From positions 62,001 through 126,000 of IMG/VR virus record IMGVR_UViG_3300045125_000140: 64,000 nucleotides of DNA, one strand, 5' to 3'. Positions 24,878 to 32,059 of this stretch are shown in pieces; positions within the stretch are counted from its first letter, which is position 1, and each line of letters opens with the position of its first letter. The stretch comes from a virus. Position numbers and translations under genes: made by a program. Below the pieces are notes generated by a model, which was not told the DNA's origin, did not search any database, and saw only the letters and a program-made list of their open reading frames with translations.

Positions 24878-25470
24878 AGAATATGCACATCGTGGGCTGC
24901 GGCGGAATCGGCTCGTACTTCTGCGGCGAAGTCGACCGGCTCGTAAAGACGCAGCAGCTCAAGGACTTGATGGTCACTATCTGGGATGGTGACGACGTCG
25001 AGCTCAAAAACCTCACGTATCAAAACTTCAGCGAAAACGAGGTCTACGCCAACAAGGCGGCTACGCTCGGTCGCAGATATCAGCTAAACTCGGCTCAGAG
25101 CCGGGTGGAAGACTTTGATAAGCCCCCGATCAACGACGCCACTATCATCGTTTTGTGCGTCGATAACGTCAAAACTCGAAAAGCGTTTTTCGAAAGCCGC
25201 CTCTTCGAGAGGGTGCAGTGGATCGATCTCCGGTCGCAGGGCCGCGCGGTGGCGTACTACTGCTCTTCGAAAATGACCACTCGGGAGTTCATGCTCTCGA
25301 CTCTTCCGGAAAAACAGGAGGAGGGTACCGGCTCCTGCCAGTACGCTACAGATATTCTGAACAATCGTATCGAGAACGGCAACAAGATCGTTGCCGCTAT
25401 CGGCGCGCAAGTGCTCTTAAATCTTGTTCGAAAAGAACAACTGGTTTCGAACTACATCCACGAGTTCTAA
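24874..25470 (+). CDS. E1-like activating enzyme (ThiF/MoeB family)
   Basis: 198 residues from ATG 24874, overlapping the corrected JAB stop. The Rossmann nucleotide loop is GCGGIGS (residues 8-14). The second motif DGDDVELKNLTYQ (38-50) matches the E1 pattern D-x-D-x-V-E-x-x-N-L-x-R-Q, with Tyr replacing the usual Arg. CVDNVKTR (95-102) is the third E1 motif. Cys154 in TGSCQYATD is a candidate catalytic cysteine. These enzymes adenylate the Gly-Gly end of a Ubl. It is shorter than MoeB and has no rhodanese domain. No E2 gene is recognisable, so either sulfur carriage or E2-free conjugation is possible. Confidence 0.82.
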   Translation: MKNMHIVGCGGIGSYFCGEVDRLVKTQQLKDLMVTIWDGDDVELKNLTYQNFSENEVYANKAATLGRRYQLNSAQSRVEDFDKPPINDATIIVLCVDNVKTRKAFFESRLFERVQWIDLRSQGRAVAYYCSSKMTTREFMLSTLPEKQEEGTGSCQYATDILNNRIENGNKIVAAIGAQVLLNLVRKEQLVSNYIHEF

Positions 25471-25480
25471 ACTACTAACG

Positions 25481-25749
25481 GTGAAGAACGAGATCAGGGA
25501 GTACATCAAGCAGCATAAAACGGATAAACCGTGTTTTGATTGCGGCAAGGTGTACCCCTGGTACGTTATGGATTATGATCACTTGGAAGGGAAACGGTTT
25601 AATATCGGCAGCGCTAGAAAGACCGTTCCCTCGATATCATCAAGAAGGAAATACGGAAGTGTCAAGTGGTTTGCGCTAACTGCCACCGAGAGCGTACTTA
25701 TCAAAGGCAGCAAAAAAAGAAAAACCCTCTTGACTCGATATCCGAGTGA
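25481..25749 (+). CDS. HNH endonuclease, frame-broken
   Basis: Reads KNEIREYIKQHKTDKPCFDC, with GKVYPWYVMDYDHLEG next: CxxC and a DxDH core of a phage HNH nuclease. One extra C in the run at 25628-25630 restores LDIIKKEIRKCQVVCANCHR, giving the second CxxC and final His. The corrected stop is at 25747; uncorrected, the frame runs to 25783. About 90 residues, typical of free-standing HNH homing nucleases. The start (GTG 25481) is uncertain. Confidence 0.65.
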
Positions 25750-25757
25750 TATAATAA
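25730..25757 (+). promoter_or_regulatory. Sigma70-like promoter candidate
   Basis: TTGACT at 25730-25735, 16 bases, then TAATAA at 25752-25757 within TATAATAAT. It lies about 50 bases before the next gene. Confidence 0.45.
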
Positions 25758-25803
25758 TTCCGACGTGGATTGGGTTTTGTTAACTCGGACCTGAGGAAAT
25801 GAG

Positions 25804-25989
25804 ATGGCCAGAAAGTTCGAAGTGTCCTTATGGGTAGAAGTATCCATGGACGTAAACGCCGAAACTCACGAAGACGCTGAAGCGCGGGCGCTCTCTAAGC
25901 TGGAGAACGCCGCGACGCATGCCGGCATAAAGATACGGGATGCCGGGCAGCCGACGTCTACGGAGCACACGCCAGAAAAGAAACGGTGA
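25804..25989 (+). CDS. Small unknown protein, 61 aa
   Basis: MARKFEVSLWVEVSMDVNAE behind TGAGGAAATGAG. A short beta-alpha fold with a charged C-terminal tail. Variants of such proteins are common in phage early regions, without known function. Confidence 0.65.
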   Translation: MARKFEVSLWVEVSMDVNAETHEDAEARALSKLENAATHAGIKIRDAGQPTSTEHTPEKKR

Positions 25990-26030
25990 GTGCGGGGAGC
26001 TGGACTAACCTCCAGCTCCCATCCCCTCCT

Positions 26031-26104
26031 CGGCCTTTAGCTCAGTTGGTTAGAGCCGACGTCTTATACACGTCTGGTCCCCGGTTCGAGTCCGGGAAGG
26101 CCGA
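26031..26104 (+). tRNA. tRNA-Ile (TAT anticodon)
   Basis: Acceptor CGGCCTT/AAGGCCG, T8-A9, D stem GCTC/GAGC, anticodon stem GACGT/ACGTC with loop CTTATAC (TAT, reading AUA), T arm CCCGG-TTCGAGT-CCGGG, discriminator A, CCA not encoded. Most bacteria read AUA with a lysidine-modified CAT anticodon; a TAT tRNA bypasses that modification. Confidence 0.93.
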
Positions 26105-26105
26105 T

Positions 26106-26810
26106 ATGCGCGAGCAAGTAATGGCGGCGGTGGCTAGAATTGTTCCTGAGATCACAGCCGCTTGCAAAGAAAAATATGGAAGATGCGCACCGCCCGATGA
26201 GGTAATAGAAACGGTAACCAATCTTATCGTGAATTGGTTGCCCTCATTTGGTGCGATTAAAAAGGTTGAAGGAAAACCTCTGGAAAACCTGGGCGAACGT
26301 GTTCGCGAATTTCTTACGAAAGACGGCGCTCCGTATACACTGTCCGAAAAGCAGGTTGCCGAATTAGCGGCTCTCGGTGTTTCGGTAAACAGGGTGCGTA
26401 TGGACGCGTCATCTGTGCGGGCCTGGAATACGGATAAGTATCGCTACGACCCGTCTGACGCAAAGCCTCTCCCTGACAACTCGGCGCTCGGAGACGTCGT
26501 CAAGGCTTTGCAAGCGGCAAAAACAATCTCTCCGGAAAACTTAAGGTCAGCTGTCCCATTTACGGTCAAGGGACGCAAGCAAAACAAATACGTCATTATC
26601 AAAGAAGACATGACGTTTGAGTGCTCAAACAAGCCCCAGGAAGGGGACATGACCATTTTGGGTGAAAGGCTCTGGCCGAGCTTAGTAGCTCTAGACGATA
26701 CTAAAGCGTTTTGGAAGGTCGGCATGTGTCCGACCGGACGCTTACTTGTTATCACCGACGGCGTCACTATAAGTGCCGTATCTGTGTTACGGGAGAAAAC
26801 ACATGAATAA
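26106..26810 (+). CDS. Unknown protein immediately after tRNA-Ile
   Basis: ATG 26106 follows the tRNA by one base; the tRNA 3' strand (GGGAAGG) is the only SD-like sequence. A second start at 26124 (MAAVARIVPEITAACKEKYG) is also possible. About 234 residues, mixed alpha/beta, no recognised family. The frame extends upstream through the tRNA, which is not coding. Confidence 0.65.
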   Translation: MREQVMAAVARIVPEITAACKEKYGRCAPPDEVIETVTNLIVNWLPSFGAIKKVEGKPLENLGERVREFLTKDGAPYTLSEKQVAELAALGVSVNRVRMDASSVRAWNTDKYRYDPSDAKPLPDNSALGDVVKALQAAKTISPENLRSAVPFTVKGRKQNKYVIIKEDMTFECSNKPQEGDMTILGERLWPSLVALDDTKAFWKVGMCPTGRLLVITDGVTISAVSVLREKTHE

Positions 26811-27015
26811 AGAGATTGAAGAACGCGTCAACTTGCTTTACCGGAAAAAGAAAGTTATTGAAAACAAAATCAATAGCTACCTGATATTTCTAAAAAACAA
26901 CCCCAATGATTCGTTTCAAAACGACTACAGGAAGATGATTGACGATCTGGAAGAGAGGCTCGCCAAAACGGACGAGATACTGGCTAATATTAAAGAGCTA
27001 TGCAAACCTTCCTGA
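26803..27015 (+). CDS. Small coiled-coil protein, 70 aa
   Basis: MNKEIEERVNLLYRKKKVIE behind GGGAG; an eight-base overlap with the previous gene. Almost wholly helical with heptads (DDLEERLAKTDEILANIKEL). Function unknown. Confidence 0.65.
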   Translation: MNKEIEERVNLLYRKKKVIENKINSYLIFLKNNPNDSFQNDYRKMIDDLEERLAKTDEILANIKELCKPS

Positions 27016-27427
27016 TAAGTCGATCGTTCCTGGTTACGGCGCAAGCTCTCGACGATAAACGTCTAGGCAAGCAACGCGTCGAAACCTTGCAAATCTTAAA
27101 CACACTCACTGGAAAATCTAAGGGATGGGTAAACCATCCTGCCGTTAAAATGTGGAAAGGGCACGAAGGTGCTCTGATACGTTACGGCGAGGCTATGATA
27201 GGTGAGTGGCGGCATCGTGGCTTCAAAAACACGATGAGTCTGTACGGAACTTTTGGGATATTCCGGATGGTCCGGAACCACCTTGGATGTACGATGAGCG
27301 GGCGGAGCGTGTGTTCGCTTCGCATCGAGCAAACCTGTTAAGAAAGGACGCGGCCTACTACGGATATTTTGGTTGGACTGAAGATCCAACAATGCCGTAT
27401 TACTGGCCGACAGGAGACGATCCATGA
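27000..27427 (+). CDS. Pyrimidine-dimer DNA glycosylase-like protein, frame-broken
   Basis: MQTFLISRSFLVTAQALDDK, then RLGKQRVETLQIL and NHPAVKMWKGHEGALIRYGE, match a widespread small family annotated as pyrimidine dimer DNA glycosylase/endonuclease V-like (MSMEG_6728-type). The second half (PPWMYDERAERVFASHRANL, then KDAAYYGYFGW) follows in another frame. One more A in the run at 27225-27229 joins them as GFKKHDESV. Expected length is about 142 residues. It probably takes part in DNA repair or removal of UV lesions, but function in this subfamily is not well established. Confidence 0.65.
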
Positions 27428-27687
27428 ACTACGTTATTGCACTTTTGATGACGGCGATCTCTTTTGGGCAAGTTGTTCCAATTAAGTCCGAAAGCCGTCC
27501 GAGCGTCCCAACAGATTCCAGACCGTCTGCGTGGATTACAGAGCAGGCCGCGCGGCTTGTCGATCACGCAAACAGCACAAATAAAGCTAAGAACGAATCT
27601 CTTCATCTATATTTGACCGAGCCGAGCGGGTCGTATCAGGAAAAAGAGAATACTTTAAGAATAGGTCGGACTCGTTCCGAACTATGA
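27424..27687 (+). CDS. Small putative secreted protein
   Basis: 87 residues; MNYVIALLMTAISFGQVVPI looks like a signal peptide or membrane anchor. The rest is polar and Ser-rich. Four-base overlaps on both sides place it in an operon of small early-type genes. No family is recognised. Confidence 0.5.
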   Translation: MNYVIALLMTAISFGQVVPIKSESRPSVPTDSRPSAWITEQAARLVDHANSTNKAKNESLHLYLTEPSGSYQEKENTLRIGRTRSEL

Positions 27688-28193
27688 TCGCTGAAATGGT
27701 TCGATACGGTAATGTTATTAGTGAGATTGAAGCCGGCGTAGCTGCGGACAAAGACAACACGTATGGTTGGACCTCGGTTGGAAGCGGGGTCGCCATAAAG
27801 CTGCTTCCGGGCTGGTACAGCAAGAGTCAGACAACTCGAACTGCTTTGCTAAAGAGCTCTCAAATCGACGCCGACATGATGAAGTTCTTCGACGACGCCT
27901 GTTTTGGAAAGTTTACGCAGCCTATCTTAGTTAGAGTTGATCGTGCGCGCGTAGACGCATTTAAGATTATTTTGGGATTTACTGATAAGTTTGATGATGC
28001 TATCGCTACCTGTGAAATAAGAAGGGACTCGGTAAAAGCGGAAACAGAGCTAGCGGTAATGGCGATACTGAGCGAGAAGGAATCTAACCGGGTGGCCGAG
28101 AAGCTGGAAGCACGAATGTCTGGGCGAGGATTTGATATCCCGTTTAACGTAATCAGCGCCGAAATCATTCCGAGAATCGAAAGTTCAAAGTGA
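27684..28193 (+). CDS. Unknown protein, 169 aa
   Basis: Starts MIAEMVRYGNVISEIEAGVA. Helical and charged in the second half. No recognised motif. It overlaps the previous gene (ATGA) and the GTG of the following small membrane peptide. Confidence 0.6.
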   Translation: MIAEMVRYGNVISEIEAGVAADKDNTYGWTSVGSGVAIKLLPGWYSKSQTTRTALLKSSQIDADMMKFFDDACFGKFTQPILVRVDRARVDAFKIILGFTDKFDDAIATCEIRRDSVKAETELAVMAILSEKESNRVAEKLEARMSGRGFDIPFNVISAEIIPRIESSK

Positions 28194-28285
28194 TTCTTAG
28201 AGCAATCGGAACGATTTGCAGAGTTGCCTTATGGGCGATAATCGGACTACTATGTTGGGCGACAGCGTGTCACGTGATCGTCTGA
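28190..28285 (+). CDS. Single-pass membrane peptide, 31 aa
   Basis: GTG overlaps the previous stop (GTGA). MILRAIGTICRVALWAIIGL, then LCWATACHVIV, is nearly one transmembrane helix. It is last in its transcript before a promoter-like region. Small membrane peptides are frequent in phage early regions. Confidence 0.45.
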   Translation: MILRAIGTICRVALWAIIGLLCWATACHVIV

Positions 28286-28304
28286 CCAAAACGTAGTTGA
28301 TTTT

Positions 28305-28334
28305 TTGACAACTACTCAATGTATTGAGTAATTT
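28305..28334 (+). promoter_or_regulatory. Promoter candidate with palindromic operator
   Basis: TTGACA at 28305-28310; a weak -10 (TAATTT) follows 18 bases later. Between them lies a perfect palindrome TACTCAA-TGTA-TTGAGTA (28313-28330), well placed for a dimeric repressor to block polymerase. Confidence 0.5.
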
Positions 28335-28342
28335 GGAAACCA

Positions 28343-28375
28343 GGCCAACTTGTAAGTAATTCTTACAGGTTGGCC
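28343..28375 (+). promoter_or_regulatory. 14-base hairpin in the leader of the membrane-protein gene
   Basis: GGCCAACTTGTAAG pairs with CTTACAGGTTGGCC (one G-T pair) around a five-base loop. No T-run follows, so it is more likely a transcript-stability or attenuation structure than a plain terminator. Confidence 0.5.
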
Positions 28376-28393
28376 ATTTACATTAGAGGCTAT

Positions 28394-28747
28394 ATGAATA
28401 TTGGTTGTTTTGTTCTTACGCTCTCTTGGTCGCTTACGTCGTTTGTTCCGGTTTATTGGGATCTCGTCGATCAGCACACTAAGTTTATTCACGGACCCCC
28501 TGTTTTTAAAGTGTGCTATGTTGCCGGCTTAGTTGCTGGCATCCTGGGTACTTGCCGAGCATACTTGGCAATACCGTTTGCTGGCGTGTTTATTGCGACG
28601 TTGGCCTGGTCGGGTTTGACCATGCGAGACCAGATTTTCGTAAAAGCCGACGTGCTGTCCTGGTCTGCAATTCTGACCTTGGCAATTTTGATTGTTTGGG
28701 AGATTTTTAGGGGTCAAGATCTCCGGCAGAACAGCCGGCCAACTTGA
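28394..28747 (+). CDS. Integral membrane protein, 117 aa
   Basis: ATG 28394 behind AGAGG. Three or four hydrophobic segments: NIGCFVLTLSWSLTSFVPVY, VCYVAGLVAGILGTC, IPFAGVFIATLAWSGL and WSAILTLAILIVWEIF. It resembles no named family; a small phage-encoded inner-membrane protein. Confidence 0.65.
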   Translation: MNIGCFVLTLSWSLTSFVPVYWDLVDQHTKFIHGPPVFKVCYVAGLVAGILGTCRAYLAIPFAGVFIATLAWSGLTMRDQIFVKADVLSWSAILTLAILIVWEIFRGQDLRQNSRPT

Positions 28748-28772
28748 CTTCTACGAGACATCCTAGGATAAT
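28744..28772 (+). promoter_or_regulatory. Sigma70-like promoter
   Basis: TTGACT (28744-28749), exactly 17 bases, GATAAT (28767-28772). It lies about 48 bases before the next gene. A good match to a host housekeeping promoter. Confidence 0.6.
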
Positions 28773-28819
28773 CAGAAGACCCGTGCGTCGACCTACCGAG
28801 TCGGCGAAGAAGCAAGACA

Positions 28820-29142
28820 ATGAATAAAAAATAGCCAGTAAATGGATCGCCGCTCTTCGGAGCGGTAAGTACCGTCAGGGGCGCGGCATGCTGTATGACG
28901 GAGAGTGCTTCTGCGCCATAGGCGTGCTGCATGAACTTTTTCGGCGAGATCAGAAGATCTCGAAGAAGGAGTTTTGGAGCGACCCCTCTGATTCAGACGC
29001 GGCCTGGTTTGTCTCCCACTGGGCCGGGTGTCGCGCTGATTTTTCGTACGCACCGAACCGTTTTATCTCGGTCGATAACGATCGAGGGGCGGAGTTCGGG
29101 GTAATCGCCGATACGATCGAAAAGCACTACAAGGAGCTTTAG
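28820..29142 (+). CDS. Conserved small phage protein, frame-broken near its start
   Basis: ATG AAT AAA AAA TAG stops at once, but one more A in the run at 28826-28831 gives MNKKIASKWIAALRSGKYRQ, then GRGMLYDGECFCAIGVLHEL, a pattern common in small phage proteins of unknown function. The remainder is acidic (SVDNDRGAEFGVIADTIEKH). Without correction the first start is 28888 or later. About 107 residues expected. Confidence 0.55.
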
Positions 29143-29433
29143 ATGAAGAAGTCCGCGCTTAAGTGCCCAATACCGGCGTGTGACGGAACGCTGGATAACG
29201 GTAGAGTGTACCGGGTTCTTTATTCATCCCCGATATCGGACGGATGGAGAGCTTGTCCAGCCAAGTGCAAGAAATGCAAGATGTGGATGCCGATAGCTAT
29301 AATGCCCGGCTATATCTCTACGGAGCTTGCTGATCAGGCGTTTAAGACACGACAGCAGGCGGAGCGTGCAATAGTTAAACACTCGAAGATTTGGTTAAAG
29401 GGGAAGGGAAATGATAAAGCGAGAAAAGGATAG
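29143..29433 (+). CDS. Small zinc-binding protein
   Basis: A 96-residue protein with CPIPAC near the N-terminus and CPAKCKKCKMW in the middle, so a zinc-binding fold is likely. It begins right after the previous stop; no family assigned. Confidence 0.55.
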   Translation: MKKSALKCPIPACDGTLDNGRVYRVLYSSPISDGWRACPAKCKKCKMWMPIAIMPGYISTELADQAFKTRQQAERAIVKHSKIWLKGKGNDKARKG

Positions 29434-29778
29434 AGCCTACAGAGATAGGCTTAAGAAGCTGTTCTTGGCGAACAAGGATCTTCTTGAGGCGCACAGAAAG
29501 AAAAAGCGGAAGCCGCAAAGCGGCGTTACGACATAAAGAAGAACGATCCGGAGTTTAAAAAGAAGCGCTGCGAAATATCAAAGCGCTACTATGCCAAGAA
29601 AAAGACTGACCCTGAGTTTAAGGAGAAGATGCGGAAGAGGGTTAGAGAGACCTGGAATCGCCTAAGCAAGGAGTGGCGTAAGAACCCGGAGTGGGTTAAC
29701 AAGAACCGGGCAAACCAACGGAAGTACTACCACCTCAGAAAGGGGCGAAAGTGCGAGTTAAAAAATTCAAGCCCGTAA
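29411..29778 (+). CDS. Very basic Lys/Arg-rich protein, frame-broken
   Basis: MIKREKDRAYRDRLKKLFLA ... HRKKK, then after a lost base in the A-run at 29501-29505, AEAAKRRYDIKKNDPEFKKK and a second KTDPEFKEKMRKR repeat. Two DPEFK repeats and a net strongly positive charge suggest a nucleic-acid-binding helical protein, as seen beside HNH-type genes. About 120 residues when joined. Confidence 0.5.
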
Positions 29779-30209
29779 TTACTGATGTTGCGGAGTGCGG
29801 CGGTTGCGGAAAACTTCCGATGTTTTTACATCTTGGAAGCACTAACGAGTTTAAACTTCGATGCTTTGATTGTGGGATAACAACAGACTCGGATATCTCT
29901 CGAGATGTCTGTGTCTCGCGTTGGAACACATTAGCTGCATCGAAGAAGTCGGCGTACGTTACAAAAGCGCTCATCGAGATCCAGATCAACGATGACGATC
30001 TGATTAGGGCGCTTGACGGCAAGCGGTGCTTTGAGGACGGGTATAGATTGGCTAAAGGACTCGAGGAGTCTTTGGTCAGTGAAGTCCTAGAGCTGTTCAA
30101 TCGCAAAATTAAGGAGGCTTGTAATGACTCCGATGAATCTAGTGAAGCTGTGGGAATTCACCACAAAAACGGCGCCGCGGCGCCTGAGGAACGGGCAGAG
30201 CGCGGGTAA
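29751..30209 (+). CDS. Lar-like restriction-alleviation zinc-ribbon protein
   Basis: GTG start. CGGCGKLPMFLHLG, then LRCFDCGITTD and VSRWNTLAA, reproduce the Lar-type treble: CxxC, a second CxxC and a closing WN. Lar proteins of prophages moderate type I restriction; many homologues are uncharacterised. The 90-residue C-terminal extension is helical and acidic. The final 29 codons overlap the next gene in another frame. Confidence 0.6.
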   Translation: MRVKKFKPVITDVAECGGCGKLPMFLHLGSTNEFKLRCFDCGITTDSDISRDVCVSRWNTLAASKKSAYVTKALIEIQINDDDLIRALDGKRCFEDGYRLAKGLEESLVSEVLELFNRKIKEACNDSDESSEAVGIHHKNGAAAPEERAERG

Positions 30210-30474
30210 CCTTGCGCCGTGCCTACTTCAAAAGGTGACGCTGAGTCTTCGGCGAAATCCAAATAAAGATTGGGAGGCCTTGTTCAGGCGCATAGCGGAA
30301 ACGCCTAGCCTGAACGGGACACCCTTCCGTCGCAAGTATTCAAGGGCGAGTCACGGCAGAAAGAGGGGCTCGCCTGACTTTGAGGACTCGTTTAAAGCTA
30401 CGCTGCTTTGGGTCCTTGATCCAAAAACATGGCCGATATTGAGGCCGGCCACTACGACGAGGTACATGGTTTAA
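30124..30474 (+). CDS. Unknown basic protein, 116 aa
   Basis: Strong AAGGAGG before ATG 30124 supports the start although the first 86 bases overlap the preceding gene. MTPMNLVKLWEFTTKTAPRR; basic with many Arg. No family recognised. Confidence 0.5.
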   Translation: MTPMNLVKLWEFTTKTAPRRLRNGQSAGNLAPCLLQKVTLSLRRNPNKDWEALFRRIAETPSLNGTPFRRKYSRASHGRKRGSPDFEDSFKATLLWVLDPKTWPILRPATTTRYMV

Positions 30475-30486
30475 TGGAGAATAGTT

Positions 30487-30759
30487 GTGAACGAACCGAA
30501 CTGGACTGATAAGGTCAAGTCATACGCGGGGAATAGCAACGACGGACCGACAATGTGGCTTCAACACAACGGCAACGTAATTCGCGTTCGTTGCCGTTAC
30601 AATGAAACCTATGAGTTGGGGAGCGGGGAGGGGGACGATTCTCGCTACGTGGTACGTCAATACGAAATTCACGATATTGAAAAAGGAACGTACGTCTACC
30701 CACTGGAAGAGGACTTCCAGGAATTCCTTTCGTCATTTTGGAACAACAAGAATAATTAA
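30487..30759 (+). CDS. Small unknown acidic protein, 90 aa
   Basis: GTG start with GGAG seven bases upstream. MNEPNWTDKVKSYAGNSNDG, then beta-rich (NVIRVRCRYNETYELG). Function unknown. Confidence 0.6.
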   Translation: MNEPNWTDKVKSYAGNSNDGPTMWLQHNGNVIRVRCRYNETYELGSGEGDDSRYVVRQYEIHDIEKGTYVYPLEEDFQEFLSSFWNNKNN

Positions 30760-30799
30760 TACCTGGGGCATACTATCTTAGGCTACGGCCGGAGATAAT

Positions 30800-31291
30800 A
30801 TGCGAAGATTCCTTATCGGGGGTCTCGTGGTTTTGGCGGCAGTTGTTTGTATAGCGTGGGGTGTTCAATCCCCCGCGATCATCAATCAGCTGCCGCTCAG
30901 CCGCATGACCCGTATAAAGCTTACAGCGAACTACACAACGTTCGCTGACCCGGAATTCCGGGGCTGGGTTAACAGCTACGCGGTGATCGACATCCCGCCC
31001 TTACCGGCGGGTATGGCGATTACCGAGATCGTTAAAACCGGCGACACGATGTGCGACACGATCTACATCGAGCTTAACGGCTCGTTCGTTGGTGCGATTC
31101 ACACCAACAACGTGTTCATCCTCGGCAACGGGAACACGGGCCGCCACGACGCGTTCAACTTCCAGTTGCACTCGCCGATCTTTATACCGCCGGGGACGGT
31201 GGCCAAGTTGTACACCCCGTACCCGCAAGGCGTTACCTTGCTGCCCTCGTTCTACTTCGTAGGATATCCGCTAAACGTCGGCGAATTCTGA
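30800..31291 (+). CDS. Secreted or membrane-anchored beta protein
   Basis: 163 residues. MRRFLIGGLVVLAAVVCIAW is an export signal or anchor. The rest is beta-rich (IVKTGDTMCDTIYIELNGSF, VFILGNGNTGRHDAFNF), with no recognised family. GC-rich and cleanly framed between a good SD (CCGGAG) and a terminator. The periplasmic or surface role is inferred only from the signal. Confidence 0.65.
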   Translation: MRRFLIGGLVVLAAVVCIAWGVQSPAIINQLPLSRMTRIKLTANYTTFADPEFRGWVNSYAVIDIPPLPAGMAITEIVKTGDTMCDTIYIELNGSFVGAIHTNNVFILGNGNTGRHDAFNFQLHSPIFIPPGTVAKLYTPYPQGVTLLPSFYFVGYPLNVGEF

Positions 31292-31315
31292 TCTTACGAA
31301 AGATTGCGGGAATAG

Positions 31316-31344
31316 AAGCGCGGGAAACCGCGCTTTTGTTTTTT
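31316..31344 (+). terminator. Rho-independent terminator
   Basis: AAGCGCGG-GAAA-CCGCGCTT followed by TTGTTTTTT. Strong; closes the accessory early block before the replication block. Confidence 0.85.
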
Positions 31345-31365
31345 ACAAAATCTGTGTCCAAGAAC

Positions 31366-31394
31366 TTGACACAGCAAAGCACCTATAGTAGGAT
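31366..31394 (+). promoter_or_regulatory. Sigma70-like promoter for the replication block
   Basis: TTGACA (31366-31371), 17 bases, TAGGAT (31389-31394). Consensus -35 and good -10, 28 bases before the first gene of the replication block and right after a terminator. Confidence 0.7.
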
Positions 31395-31396
31395 GC

Positions 31397-31415
31397 CTCC
31401 GGCTTTCAGCCGGAG
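31397..31415 (+). promoter_or_regulatory. Hairpin that sequesters a ribosome binding site
   Basis: CTCCGGCT pairs perfectly with AGCCGGAG around a three-base loop. The second arm contains the GGAG that serves ATG 31422, so translation should depend on opening this hairpin. Confidence 0.6.
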
Positions 31416-31421
31416 TTGATC

Positions 31422-31592
31422 ATGAACGAAATCAAGGAAGCGCTTACTCAGGTTAAGAACCAAGTCGAGTGCGCGAGAGAACTTGAAGGAACTGATTTAG
31501 AGATCGACTGCCTACTTGGCGCTGCGGAAGCCGCGGCAGTTCTCGGAAAGGCTCTTTTAAAACGTGCCACGCAAATCGATAACGCTGTATAA
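31422..31592 (+). CDS. Small helical protein, 56 aa
   Basis: MNEIKEALTQVKNQVECARE; helical, with an Ala-rich middle (AEAAAVLGKALLKRATQ). It is the first gene after the promoter at 31366. Its end overlaps the winged-helix gene by 29 bases. Function unknown. Confidence 0.6.
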   Translation: MNEIKEALTQVKNQVECARELEGTDLEIDCLLGAAEAAAVLGKALLKRATQIDNAV

Positions 31593-32037
31593 AAAAGACG
31601 AGGAGACCTGGACGGACGTAATCGAAACAGCGGACTCGCGTTATGCGACCGTTCCGATTCCAATTCTACGAAGCCGGGTCTTGTCGTCGACCGCAAAGCT
31701 GGCGATAGCTGAGCTTATGCGAGTAGCCAGAATCGGTCGGGAAGACGAGCAGACCGATCGAGGTAAAATAAGTTCTACCGAACTTGCTCGAAATCTTGGA
31801 ATAAAAGTTCGGAGCTTGCTCCGGATAAAGAAAGAATTGATGGATGTTGAGCTGCTGATCGAATATAAGAAAAGTGGTGAATTCGAGCTTTTTAAGAATC
31901 AGCAGCTCACCTACTGGCACCTGTATAAGCTGTTCCCGACAAGGATCGATAGCCGTGAAGTCCGAAATAAACTTGTCCGGATGATGGCTCTGGACGCGGA
32001 AACGGCGAAGCTTATACCGGCATTTTTAAATGCCTAA
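31564..32037 (+). CDS. Winged-helix protein, replication initiator-like
   Basis: 157 residues, GTG start. The segment SSTELARNLGIKVRSLLRIK followed by KELMDVELLIEYKK (about 75-108) reads as a winged helix like the N-terminal domain of phage replisome organisers and RepA-type initiators. It lies at the head of the replication genes, and iteron-like repeats follow its stop. The role in origin recognition is inferred from this arrangement. Confidence 0.55.
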   Translation: MPRKSITLYKKDEETWTDVIETADSRYATVPIPILRSRVLSSTAKLAIAELMRVARIGREDEQTDRGKISSTELARNLGIKVRSLLRIKKELMDVELLIEYKKSGEFELFKNQQLTYWHLYKLFPTRIDSREVRNKLVRMMALDAETAKLIPAFLNA

Positions 32038-32059
32038 AAGGCTAAAAGGAGGATTAAAA

